From positions 1 to 64,000 of the forward strand of contig CAZNYR010000003.1 of the NCBI GenBank assembly GCA_964577275.1: DNA of 64,000 bases. The letters run 5' to 3'. Source of the DNA: UBA2561 sp964577275. Its GTDB lineage: Bacteria > Bacteroidota > Bacteroidia > Cytophagales > Thermoflexibacteraceae. A model generated the notes under the pieces. The model did not search any database, was not told the DNA's origin, and saw only the letters and a list, made by a program, of their open reading frames with translations. Below, piece after piece: positions 35,645 to 44,610 of this stretch (position 1 is its first letter; each line of letters begins with the position of its first letter). A program made the translations under genes and the position numbers.

Positions 35645-37797
35645 AGTGTTTCAGCGACCATTTCCAACGCATTATCGTATGTTTTAGGACTTGGTTCAAA
35701 TAACAAACTACTATCCAATTCATCTTCGGACAAATCGAAAAATTCCCGATGCGAATCGAATACGGGTCTTTGGTCAATACTCACGGGTTCGTATGTACCA
35801 TCCTCCAACATTTTATACGCATTATAATTATCTTTGAGATTGTATTTCAGGATTTTAACTGCTTGTCGGCGACAGTCTTCATCATTAATCATAAATAAGG
35901 ATTCGATACGGCGGTCAAAACTACGCACCATCGCATCGGCACTTCCGCTAAATATTTTCGGGTCGCCATTGCTATGAAAATAATAAATCCGAGAATGTTC
36001 CAAGAAATTCCCGACCAAAGAATAGACCTCAATATTTTCGCTAAGTCCTTGACGTTGAGGACGTAAACAACAAATTCCCCGTATGATTAACTTCACGGGA
36101 ACACCCGCATTGGAGGCTTCGTAAAGCGCATCAATAAATTTGGTATCTTGTAACGAATTGACTTTCACGACCACACCCGAAGGCAATCCCTTTTGGGCAT
36201 TAATAATTTCGGTCTTGATTAATGCCAGCATTCCTTCACGCATATTTTGCGGAGCAGTCAGCAAGGAATCGTAATGATTCAACTGGGAATGTCCCGTAAT
36301 CACATTGAAAAATTCTGACACATCATCGGCATATTCTACATTTGTACTTAAAATGCCAATATCAGTATAAAGTTTAGCGGTACTTTCATTATAATTTCCT
36401 GTGGACATATGCACGTATCGGCGCACTTGGTCTTCTTCTTTCCTGACAATGAGCATGAGTTTGGTGTGTGTTTTCAGATTGCTTACACCATAAATTACGA
36501 AACACCCTGCACGCTGTAACTTCTTGGCTTCCAAGATGTTATTTTCCTCATCGAATCGGGCTTTGACCTCAAAAAGTACCGCTACGTGCTTTCCATTTTC
36601 GGCAGCACGCAACAAAGCAGCCGTTACTCTGGAATCTTTCGAGAGCCGATAAATCGTAATTTTGATTGCCAATACGTTTGGGTCGTCCGCAGCCTGCTCA
36701 ATAAGCCGTAAAACAGGTTCAAAACTATTGTAAGGATGATGTAATAAAATATCTCGTTTTTTAATTTCCGAGAAAATATCTTCAAATTTATCCGTAATCA
36801 AACCCACAGGCGGGACAGGCGTAGGTATTTTGGGCAAATCATGCAAAAATTCCTTGTGAAACGCCACCTCCATCAAACCTGCAAAATCCAACAGCGTATC
36901 GTGTTCAAATACATTGTCCTCCTCCAAATTCCAACGCTCAACCAGATTTTTGAGCATCCACTTAGAACAAGACGATTCTATCTCCAACCGAACCACTCGT
37001 CCTGTGCGGCGTGTGCGTAATTTTCGTTTCATTTCATCCAAAAAACTGACATCCGAATCATCTTCGTCCAGCACAAACTCGCCATCTCTGGTAATTCTAA
37101 ACAAATTAATAGACAAAATCTCTACGTTGCGAAATAATTTCGATAAATGCTCTCGGATAGTTTCTTCAATCGGCACTAATACAGTTTCCTCATCGCGTTC
37201 GATGGTATAAAAACGAGGCAAATTTTGGGGAACTTGCACGAAAGATAATTTTTTATCTCGTTTTCGGCTGGATTCGCTTTTGGTAACCACCCCAAAAACT
37301 AACATTTTATTCATCAAAATCGGAAACGGATGGTAATTATCATACACCATCGGCGTAAGCATCGGAAAAATCGTTTTTTTGAAATAATCCGCTACCGTAT
37401 TCTTCTCTTCCGAAGTTAAATCATTGATTTTCAAAATGCGAAACCCATTTTCTGCGAATTGAGGAATTAACGCATTCTTGTAATATTCTCGTTGTTCATT
37501 AATAAAATCATGTATTTCATGAAATAATCTATCCCGAAAAGGGCGTTCACGCAAGCCCGAAAAGTCCATCCGTTGTTTGTTATAATCCAAATAATTATAC
37601 AAACTCCCGACCCGAACCATGAAAAATTCGTCCAGATTCGAGGCGGTAATCGCCAAAAATTTTAGTCGCTCAAAAATTGAACGTTCCTCTTTCTTGGCTT
37701 GGTCTAAAACTCGGTAATTGAATTGTAGCCAACTCAAATCCCGACTAATAAAATTGCTCTGTTCGATTAGTTGTGTTACTTTTTCTTTGGCGACCAT
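35641..37797 (-). CDS. ppk1: Polyphosphate kinase 1
   Basis: PPK1 makes inorganic polyphosphate from ATP. The 718-residue protein has the N-terminal domain (FISRDLSWLQFNYRVLDQAK), head domain and two PLD-like catalytic domains. Visible motifs: RRYVHMSTGNYNESTAKLYT (active-site region with the phosphorylated His), FEVKARFDEENNI, GICCLRPQ and IFSGSADAMVRSFDRRIESLF. Length is normal. ATG 37797 fits. It stands alone on the minus strand, convergent with the SafE-like gene. Polyphosphate serves stress tolerance and storage. Confidence 0.96.
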   Translation of the reverse strand: MVAKEKVTQLIEQSNFISRDLSWLQFNYRVLDQAKKEERSIFERLKFLAITASNLDEFFMVRVGSLYNYLDYNKQRMDFSGLRERPFRDRLFHEIHDFINEQREYYKNALIPQFAENGFRILKINDLTSEEKNTVADYFKKTIFPMLTPMVYDNYHPFPILMNKMLVFGVVTKSESSRKRDKKLSFVQVPQNLPRFYTIERDEETVLVPIEETIREHLSKLFRNVEILSINLFRITRDGEFVLDEDDSDVSFLDEMKRKLRTRRTGRVVRLEIESSCSKWMLKNLVERWNLEEDNVFEHDTLLDFAGLMEVAFHKEFLHDLPKIPTPVPPVGLITDKFEDIFSEIKKRDILLHHPYNSFEPVLRLIEQAADDPNVLAIKITIYRLSKDSRVTAALLRAAENGKHVAVLFEVKARFDEENNILEAKKLQRAGCFVIYGVSNLKTHTKLMLIVRKEEDQVRRYVHMSTGNYNESTAKLYTDIGILSTNVEYADDVSEFFNVITGHSQLNHYDSLLTAPQNMREGMLALIKTEIINAQKGLPSGVVVKVNSLQDTKFIDALYEASNAGVPVKLIIRGICCLRPQRQGLSENIEVYSLVGNFLEHSRIYYFHSNGDPKIFSGSADAMVRSFDRRIESLFMINDEDCRRQAVKILKYNLKDNYNAYKMLEDGTYEPVSIDQRPVFDSHREFFDLSEDELDSSLLFEPSPKTYDNALEMVAETL

Positions 37798-37947
37798 ATG
37801 TCATAAAAATTAGTATTTCTGCTATTAATTTTCGTGTAAAGTTCGATAATTTTCGTAAACTTTTTTTGCGTCCACGACAAAAAAATCAAGCCAAGCGAAG
37901 TTAAACTTTTTTCTTGAACAATCAAGTTTTTGTGCCTATTTATTTGA

Positions 37948-40098
37948 TTATAATGTTAAAATCTGGATTTCGATACGCCGATTCAGTTCTCTGCCATCCT
38001 CCTCATCGTCATTGCTGGCAATCGGACGAGTATCTCCATAACCTACCGCCTCTAACCTACTCGGAATCAAGCCTTTACCCCTCAAATAATTTTGAACTGC
38101 TTTAGCCCTTTTGTCCGAAAGACGCAAATTTGAGCCAACATCTCCAATATTATCCGTATGACCAGATATTTCAAGCCGAATACTCGGATTTTGATACAAT
38201 AAACGATATAAACGGTCTAATTCTTCAAATGATTTGTCCGTCAAAACATCCGAGCCAGACTCAAAATAAACATTTTTCAGAATAAAAACTTGACCTATTT
38301 TTAGGGCTTCCAATGCCATATCTACTTCAATCGCATCGCCTACTGCCGTTTCCGAACTGACCAATTTTGTGGCATAAAAATACCCTGAATAACTCGCCTC
38401 CAAGCGATATTTTTGGTGTGCATCAGGTAACATAAAATTGTACTTTCCCGTGATGTCCGCTGTTTTCGTAGCAATGATTTTACCCGTTCCAACTGCAATT
38501 AATTGCACTTGGGCAGGCACAGGTTTGCCCGTAGTTTTATCCATAATATTTCCCTCCAAATTCAGTTTCTCGCTTCGGATAGGGTCATAGCCAATATAAT
38601 AATTTCGGCTTTGTTGTTTGGGTCTTTTTGGATTGATAATCAAGCTATTAACTTCCTCATAGAAAATGGCATCATTTTTATAAACGCTCAAATTTAAGGA
38701 TTGATGAAATGGCAATTTCATCGAATAAAATCCCGTACTGTCGGTGGTGGCTTCAAATTTTTTTTCATCACTTCTGACCACCAACTGACACGCCTGACAC
38801 GGATTTGTACTTTTTCGGTAAATGATATGACCTGTTATGTTGATTTCCGAAAACGTATAAAACCGATAAATATCTTCCATCCCGAATCCATCGACCCTAT
38901 TCGAGGTCAAATATCCGACCTCGCCCATGATAGAAAAATACAAATCATCCGCCACCGAATTGATAGGAACTCCCAAGTTTTTGGGATTGCTCCAGCGTTT
39001 GGCAACAGGATTATAATGCGAGATAAAAACATCGTAGCCCCCCATATTTTGATGTCCTTTTGAACTGAAATACAGGGTTTTACCGCCATTTGTGATGTAT
39101 GGACTGTCCTCATCTTCGGGCGTATTGAGTTCGGCTAACGGAATTGGTTTACTCCATAAACCATCAGTTTGTAAAACTGCCTGAAACAAATCCAAACTTT
39201 TGCCTCTGCCATGATTGGATGAGAAAATAATTTTGTTGCCATTCTCATAAACGCACGCAAATTTTTCGGTTTTTGAGGTATTAATTCCCTTATCAATGAG
39301 CCTCGGAATTTTCCATTCGTTATCCTCGAACTGGCTGATTTTCAGGTCGCCATCTTGATAAACCAGCATCCGCCTATCATCGGCATCCAAAAGCTGTATC
39401 GCCACCTCATAACCGCTCGAAGTTTTCTGATTATTGATGCGTTTGGCACTGCTCCAGCTGTCGTCTGCTTGCAATTCACTAATCAAAATTTCTTTTTTTG
39501 CACCTCGTTTTTTGCGCTCCAAAACGGATGCAATCGGCTGGTTTTGTCGAGTGAAAATCAGGCGTTTGCCGTCTTGCGCTACGACTGCACCAAATTCAGA
39601 ATATGAACTATTAATGTGTTGATTCAGATGCTCAATTTTATACGTATTTTCTTCTTTAGAAATCTGAATGGCATTTTCCAAAAATGGTATTAATCTAATA
39701 CATTCCTTGACTAATTTTTTGTTTTTACCTTGATTTTTATAACGTATCAGGTGGTCATAACTTTCATGAAAATTCATATTGAAATAACAACTTTTGCCTC
39801 GCCAAAAATCAAAATCTGCAAATTCATCGGGCGAAATATGATTCAGACTATCAAAAAAAACTTGCGCCTCTTTCGGATTATTTATTTCTAACAAACTGAT
39901 TCCCAGATAATAAATTGCCTCTGTGTTTCGCCTATCCAAAATTAAGACCTCCCGATAGGTCGTAATGGCTTCTTCATAATTTTGCGCCTCAAACAGGCGA
40001 TGCGCTTGGGCTAAATATGCCTCACTTTGGGCTTGAGTTTGTATCAATAAACCAAAGTAACTCATCAAAAACCAAAGATATAATTTTGTATTTTTCAT
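37948..40098 (-). CDS. PorE-like TPR / beta-propeller / CRD / OmpA protein
   Basis: A 716-residue exported protein with four parts: TPRs (AHRLFEAQNYEEAITTYREV, about 25-100), a PD40-type propeller (LIFTRQNQPIASV, IIFSSNHGRGKSLDLFQAVL, LYFSSKGHQNMGGYDVFISH), two carboxypeptidase-regulatory-like domains (ITGHIIYRKSTNPCQACQL; LNLEGNIMDKTTGKPVPAQV) and a C-terminal OmpA domain that binds peptidoglycan (LEISGHTDNIGDVGSNLRLS, RELNRRIEI). This order is that of PorE, a T9SS component in Porphyromonas, and of many gliding-associated proteins. The signal is MKNTKLYLWFLMSYFGLLIQ; ATG 40098 is preferred over the upstream frame start at 40173. It may anchor the T9SS or bind peptidoglycan. Confidence 0.82.
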   Translation of the reverse strand: MKNTKLYLWFLMSYFGLLIQTQAQSEAYLAQAHRLFEAQNYEEAITTYREVLILDRRNTEAIYYLGISLLEINNPKEAQVFFDSLNHISPDEFADFDFWRGKSCYFNMNFHESYDHLIRYKNQGKNKKLVKECIRLIPFLENAIQISKEENTYKIEHLNQHINSSYSEFGAVVAQDGKRLIFTRQNQPIASVLERKKRGAKKEILISELQADDSWSSAKRINNQKTSSGYEVAIQLLDADDRRMLVYQDGDLKISQFEDNEWKIPRLIDKGINTSKTEKFACVYENGNKIIFSSNHGRGKSLDLFQAVLQTDGLWSKPIPLAELNTPEDEDSPYITNGGKTLYFSSKGHQNMGGYDVFISHYNPVAKRWSNPKNLGVPINSVADDLYFSIMGEVGYLTSNRVDGFGMEDIYRFYTFSEINITGHIIYRKSTNPCQACQLVVRSDEKKFEATTDSTGFYSMKLPFHQSLNLSVYKNDAIFYEEVNSLIINPKRPKQQSRNYYIGYDPIRSEKLNLEGNIMDKTTGKPVPAQVQLIAVGTGKIIATKTADITGKYNFMLPDAHQKYRLEASYSGYFYATKLVSSETAVGDAIEVDMALEALKIGQVFILKNVYFESGSDVLTDKSFEELDRLYRLLYQNPSIRLEISGHTDNIGDVGSNLRLSDKRAKAVQNYLRGKGLIPSRLEAVGYGDTRPIASNDDEEDGRELNRRIEIQILTL

Positions 40099-40195
40099 AG
40101 ATGACAACAATTTATGTCGTAAAAAAATTTTGGAAATAAAAATAAACATCAGAATATATCTAATTTTAACCAAAATAATATCCGTATTTTATATT

Positions 40196-40214
40196 ATAAT
40201 TATCTGATTATCAA
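40196..40214 (-). repeat. Dispersed TGATTWTCAG element, copy 9 (opposite orientation)
   Basis: On the minus strand it reads TTGATAATCAGATAATTAT, very close to copy 6. It lies in the divergent gap between the PorE-like gene and the gene at 40326. Confidence 0.6.
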
Positions 40215-40325
40215 AATTTTGTATTGAAAATATAGGATTTAAAATATCCATAAAATCTTATTTTTGAGGTATCCTTCCTTGATTCGTCCCGTTAAAAATA
40301 AACAAACATTTAAGACAAAAATAAT

Positions 40326-41099
40326 ATGAAACAAGTATTTAGTTTTCTGACAAGTTCGTTTATTTTGGTAGCCTTAGTGTATGCGGTACTACACTGGCTG
40401 GACATGGAAATCGGGACATTTCTGGACTGGGGCGTAGGTTTGGGGTCTATTTTGTGGCTGACAATTGTCGTAACTGTCCCTTGGGATGCACATTTTCGCG
40501 CCAGTGAAGTTTTGCATGATGCCAAAATCTCGAAACGTAAAGACATTTTAGTCATTGACGAAAGTCTAAAATACGTCCAGAAAGTTGCCCGTAACTCCCT
40601 GATTATGGCAATTTTATTGCATATTTTTTCGGCAATCGGGCTGTATTTTATAGCGTATTCTGGCATTAGTCAAGTCGGTTATCTTTCGGCGATTATCGCT
40701 ATTTTATTAACCTTTTTGCGTCCTTCGGTACGGTTCTATGAATTTTTACAAATCAAACTCCGAAACATTCAAGATGAGTTCCGTTATCCTCGTGAGGATT
40801 TGAGGGAAGTCTTGCATAAAATGGACGATATAGAATTGAGAACCAAGAACTTAGAATTAATGTTAAGTGATGAACCCGATGATAATTCATGGAAAAAATA
40901 CATCGAACAAAATCATCAAAAACTGCTCGAAGCCTTAGACCAAGCGCAGGCAGAACGGCAAAAAATAGACACCAAATATGATACTAAAATCAAGGCAATT
41001 CACTCTGAAAATCAGCAACATTACCAAAAAGTTGCCTCTGATATGAAGCTATTGGATAGCGTCCGAGAAATTGCCAAATTTATTCGGGAATTAAAGTAA
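40326..41099 (+). CDS. Membrane protein with C-terminal coiled coil
   Basis: I do not recognise this 257-residue protein. Two N-terminal helices (FLTSSFILVALVYAVLHWL; VGLGSILWLTIVVTVPW) are followed by a loop, two more helices (NSLIMAILLHIFSAIGLYFI; YLSAIIAILLTFL) and a cytosolic helical tail of about 110 residues with coiled-coil character (LLEALDQAQAERQKIDTKYD). It resembles helix-rich membrane scaffold proteins in layout only. ATG 40326 follows a dispersed repeat by 112 nt, and a hairpin terminator follows at 41119. Confidence 0.6.
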   Translation: MKQVFSFLTSSFILVALVYAVLHWLDMEIGTFLDWGVGLGSILWLTIVVTVPWDAHFRASEVLHDAKISKRKDILVIDESLKYVQKVARNSLIMAILLHIFSAIGLYFIAYSGISQVGYLSAIIAILLTFLRPSVRFYEFLQIKLRNIQDEFRYPREDLREVLHKMDDIELRTKNLELMLSDEPDDNSWKKYIEQNHQKLLEALDQAQAERQKIDTKYDTKIKAIHSENQQHYQKVASDMKLLDSVREIAKFIRELK

Positions 41100-41118
41100 T
41101 TGACAAAAAATCAGTTGT

Positions 41119-41150
41119 AAAGACAAGACGCATTGCATTGTCTTGTCTTT
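41119..41150. terminator. Terminator hairpin between convergent genes
   Basis: Perfect 11-bp inverted repeat, arms AAAGACAAGAC and GTCTTGTCTTT, around GCATTGCATT. It serves the gene at 40326-41099 and possibly cmk. The core resembles a REP-type element. Confidence 0.65.
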
Positions 41151-41179
41151 CATCAATTTTTTTCGTTGCAATCCATCTA

Positions 41180-41860
41180 CTAAGAAGTTATTTTTTGTAA
41201 CGCAAGTTCCTGAATTTGAGCGACTTGTGCCTCAAAAGTCAGATGCGTAGTATCCATCATAATGGCATCCTTGGCTTTTCGCAATGGACTTTCCGTGCGG
41301 TTAGAGTCGAGATTATCTCGTTTCTCAAAATTAGACGCAATTTCCTGTAAATCAATGACTTCGCCTTTTTCAGCAAGTTCTTTTTGGCGGCGTTCGGCAC
41401 GTGTCATCACTTCGGCAGTCATAAAAATTTTGAGGTCAGCATCAGGAAAAACCACCGTTCCAATATCCCTTCCGTCAAGAATAACGGCTTTTTCTTTGCC
41501 CATTTCTTGCTGTTGAGCGACCAAAAATTGGCGTACTGGCGCAATCGTGCTGACTTCGCTAACGTTCTCAGAAACAAACATTTGCCGAATCTGATGTTCG
41601 ACATTTTCGCCATTTAAGAATGTTTCGTTGGCGTGTGTTTTTTCATTTCGTCTGAATCGAATTTCGAGATTGGGCAAATGCTCCACAATCGCAGAAACAT
41701 CGGTCAAATCAATCTGATTTCGCAACAAATACAAGGTAACCGCCCGATACATTGCTCCTGTGTCAATGTACGCATAATCAAGGCGTTGCGCTAAAATTTT
41801 AGCAGTTGAACTTTTGCCACATCCCGAATGTCCGTCCAGCGCAATTACAATTTTTTTCAT
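41180..41860 (-). CDS. cmk: Cytidylate kinase
   Basis: Cmk phosphorylates CMP and dCMP to the diphosphates with ATP. The 226-residue protein has the P-loop (ALDGHSGCGKSSTAKILAQR, residues about 7-26), YIDTGAMYRAVTLYLL, a DGRDIGTVVFPDADLKIFMT segment and RRQKELAEKG. Length is normal. ATG 41860. A -7-like box lies 13 nt upstream of the start, and a dispersed repeat lies beyond it. Confidence 0.95.
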   Translation of the reverse strand: MKKIVIALDGHSGCGKSSTAKILAQRLDYAYIDTGAMYRAVTLYLLRNQIDLTDVSAIVEHLPNLEIRFRRNEKTHANETFLNGENVEHQIRQMFVSENVSEVSTIAPVRQFLVAQQQEMGKEKAVILDGRDIGTVVFPDADLKIFMTAEVMTRAERRQKELAEKGEVIDLQEIASNFEKRDNLDSNRTESPLRKAKDAIMMDTTHLTFEAQVAQIQELALQKITS

Positions 41861-41872
41861 GCCGTTTTTTTA

Positions 41873-41880
41873 CAAAAATA
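41873..41880 (-). promoter_or_regulatory. Putative -7 promoter box for cmk
   Basis: TATTTTTG on the minus strand matches TAnnTTTG, 12 nt before the cmk ATG. A short leader is implied. The dispersed repeat copy 8 (41893-41911) covers the region where a -33 box would lie. Confidence 0.35.
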
Positions 41881-41892
41881 CAAAATAATCCC

Positions 41893-41911
41893 TTGATTTT
41901 CAGTTACTAAA
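41893..41911 (+). repeat. Dispersed TGATTWTCAG element, copy 8
   Basis: TTGATTTTCAGTTACTAAA between the cmk start and the AsmA-like gene stop. It sits at the -33 to -51 distance from cmk. Confidence 0.5.
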
Positions 41912-41915
41912 AAGA

Positions 41916-44369
41916 TTAATCTTGAAAAAAAGCATCATTGAGGTCTTGTTGCTCTTCTTGCTTTCGTTTTCGGAACAAATCTTGAAATTGTACAATTTTT
42001 TCATGAAGCGATATTTTGATTTTTTGCCATGTCGCTTGCGTATCGTACCGCACTTTAAAAGTATCCGTTGTGCCGATAACTTTCAGAAAAAGATTCGTTT
42101 TTCCTTCCGAATTTTGAGCCACCGAATGTGGCGGATAATCCTTTTTTGGTTTCTTAAAATTGTTGAGCGGAATTTGTAATCGGTAGTCAATACGCTGCTC
42201 AAAATCATGCGTTCCGGCTACATACAGCACGCCCAAACTCGAATTGATTTTCAGTTTTGAAAAGGTTAATTCTTGATTCTGAACATGAAATTCATGGGTC
42301 ATTTCCGAAAAGCTAACTTCCTGAATATCATTATTTTGAAATAATTTTGACAGTTCTTTAAAAGGTTCAAATCCGATGAGTTTGCCATCCCGCACCGTTG
42401 CCCGAATATCCGTCCTAAACTTGGAATCATCAGGATTCAAATACACATCGGTATAAAACAAAGTTTCCCAATCGGCATCCAAATTTCCTGATATATGACG
42501 GTCTTGCACGAAGTCTTGTCCGAAATTTTCAAAGGCATAAAATAACGTTTTGAGGTTCATGTTTTTGGCTTTATTTTCGGTAACAATTTTGATTTTTCCG
42601 ACCTCCGAAGCATCCGCCGTTCCGCTCAACGATAGACTTCCCCCAAAGATGTCCATCTTCAAAGAATCCAATTTTAAGGCTTGTTTTTTGAGCCAAACTT
42701 GACCCCGTAAGTTTTGAGCCTCAAATCGCCCAAATTTTGCCGAATCAATTTCTAAAATTAGGTTGCTCACTATATTTTTGGGAATAACTACTTTGTAAGG
42801 TTCTGACGAAGATTCTTCATAATTTGATAAAGCCAATAACTCATTAAAGTACAATTTATTGGATTTTAATTTTGTCCGAATCCGAAGTGGATAATCATCC
42901 GAAAATAACCATGTCATAAAGTGTTCTAAATCTCCCTCAAGTCTGAAATCACTTTGCCCAATTCGCCCACTAAAATCGGCGGTTTCGGTATGATTATTTT
43001 TAAACTCAAATGAGCCGTTGAGGTCTTCGATGGGGAGCGATAAATTTGAAGGTTGTAATTGTACATTTCTAAGATACAATTTTCCTGATGTTTGGATTTT
43101 ACTGGTATTTGGGTTGCGTTTAATTTCCTCTAATTTTCCGTCAAAACGAAGTGCTAATTGTGCGCTGCCCTGTACAGATTTGATTTCGGGAATCGGATAA
43201 ATTTCTAATACGTCCGCCAAATTTACGTTACATTCGGCTTGCAGTTGAAGGGTCGGATAATTGAAATTTGTAAAACAAAAACTTCCCTTAAAGGGCTGTT
43301 TATCAATTTTCCCTACAATTTTATCAATTTTCAGTTCCGAACTAAAGGCATTTTGTTGATTTCCATTCGTAAATTTTCCATCAATGAATAGACTATCTAT
43401 TGTCCGTTCGGAATCGGGATGATAAAAGGAAGCGTTCTCAAAACCAAAGGTAATGTCTATTTTTGGAAAGCTCGTTGCACTAAACTTTCCTTGTACCAAA
43501 GCCTGAAAATTTACTTTGCCATGCGATTGATAATTTTTGTATTTTTCTAAGATTTCTTTTGGGGCTAATGCCAATAAAGTTTGTAGATGGGTCGGCAATC
43601 CTTCGGCTTTGAAATTGGCATAATTGGTATCGGTAAAATATTCGCCTTCAACTACAAAACGAGCCTGTTCTGGCGCAATTTCTGAACGGGATAAAAGCCA
43701 CTTTTTTTCGTTATCCCAGTACATAAATTCAAGGTCTAAAAAAACAGTTTTGTTATCAAAATAACCATTTCCATCCAATTTTGCCTGCTTGACAAATATA
43801 TTTCCCTCTATTTCAACACTCATATCGTTATCCAAAAAACCGTAAGATGAAGTAATATTTTGTAGCTTAACATCAAATTTTTGACGTTTAGACTGATTTT
43901 CATAGTTTACTTGTACATTTTTGAAGGTCATGCCTCGTAATTCAAAATTAATTCCATTATCCGAATTTGTATTTTTAGAAGATTTCAAAATATCAAAATT
44001 ATGATTTCCCTTTGCATCAGTTTTTAGGTGTAAAGTACTGTTTTCCAGATATAACTGAATAATTTTGTATTTTTTATCAACCAAATCCATGAGGCTAAAC
44101 GTGAAGTACATATTTTGTATTTTAGCAAGTGTATCTTTTTGGTGAAACACCTTAACTCCTGCAAAAGCTAATGACATATACGGAAAATTTCGGAAAGGTT
44201 CAAGTCCATAACTTTCGACCGTAATTTGTGGTTTTAAGTGTTGCTGTAAGTCTTCAGCTACTATCTTAACTGCCTCATCTTTATGCTGATACGCCCAAAA
44301 CCCAAAACCCATGACCAGCAACAAAAAGACCAAAAAAAGGATAGAAAAAATCCGAACGATACGTTTCAT
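41916..44369 (-). CDS. AsmA-family protein
   Basis: An 817-residue envelope protein. One N-terminal membrane helix (FSILFLVFLLLVMGFGFWAY), then a long periplasmic beta-rich part typical of AsmA/TamB-like proteins (for example ITVESYGLEPFRNFPYMSLA near the start and LSLSGTADASEVGKIKIVTE, VRDGKLIGFEPFKELSKLF near the end). AsmA proteins are thought to help carry phospholipid to the outer membrane. The C-terminus is charged (KKPKKDYPPHSV). It is 56 nt upstream of cmk on the same strand and is probably in one transcript. Confidence 0.82.
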   Translation of the reverse strand: MKRIVRIFSILFLVFLLLVMGFGFWAYQHKDEAVKIVAEDLQQHLKPQITVESYGLEPFRNFPYMSLAFAGVKVFHQKDTLAKIQNMYFTFSLMDLVDKKYKIIQLYLENSTLHLKTDAKGNHNFDILKSSKNTNSDNGINFELRGMTFKNVQVNYENQSKRQKFDVKLQNITSSYGFLDNDMSVEIEGNIFVKQAKLDGNGYFDNKTVFLDLEFMYWDNEKKWLLSRSEIAPEQARFVVEGEYFTDTNYANFKAEGLPTHLQTLLALAPKEILEKYKNYQSHGKVNFQALVQGKFSATSFPKIDITFGFENASFYHPDSERTIDSLFIDGKFTNGNQQNAFSSELKIDKIVGKIDKQPFKGSFCFTNFNYPTLQLQAECNVNLADVLEIYPIPEIKSVQGSAQLALRFDGKLEEIKRNPNTSKIQTSGKLYLRNVQLQPSNLSLPIEDLNGSFEFKNNHTETADFSGRIGQSDFRLEGDLEHFMTWLFSDDYPLRIRTKLKSNKLYFNELLALSNYEESSSEPYKVVIPKNIVSNLILEIDSAKFGRFEAQNLRGQVWLKKQALKLDSLKMDIFGGSLSLSGTADASEVGKIKIVTENKAKNMNLKTLFYAFENFGQDFVQDRHISGNLDADWETLFYTDVYLNPDDSKFRTDIRATVRDGKLIGFEPFKELSKLFQNNDIQEVSFSEMTHEFHVQNQELTFSKLKINSSLGVLYVAGTHDFEQRIDYRLQIPLNNFKKPKKDYPPHSVAQNSEGKTNLFLKVIGTTDTFKVRYDTQATWQKIKISLHEKIVQFQDLFRKRKQEEQQDLNDAFFQD

Positions 44370-44610
44370 ATTTGTTTAAACTCCGAAATTATGATAAAAT
44401 TCCAACTCTGATTATTAATTAAACGATTGATAATGAATAAATTAATTTTTTTTATCCGAAAAGTAAAGTTAAAATAAGATTCGGAAAGCCTCAAATTATG
44501 TGTACGTCTTACGCCAAAAAAATTATTTTGTATCTGAAACAAAAACGTAACAAAAAGAATTATTTTAGCAGATTAATTCACAATTTTTTAATCATAAACA
44601 CACACTAAAA

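Noticed and set aside
44400..44430. A tenth copy of the dispersed TGATTWTCAG element (CTGATTATTAATTAAACGA)
   Set aside because: Only the first ten bases match; the 3' half does not, so it was left out of the count.
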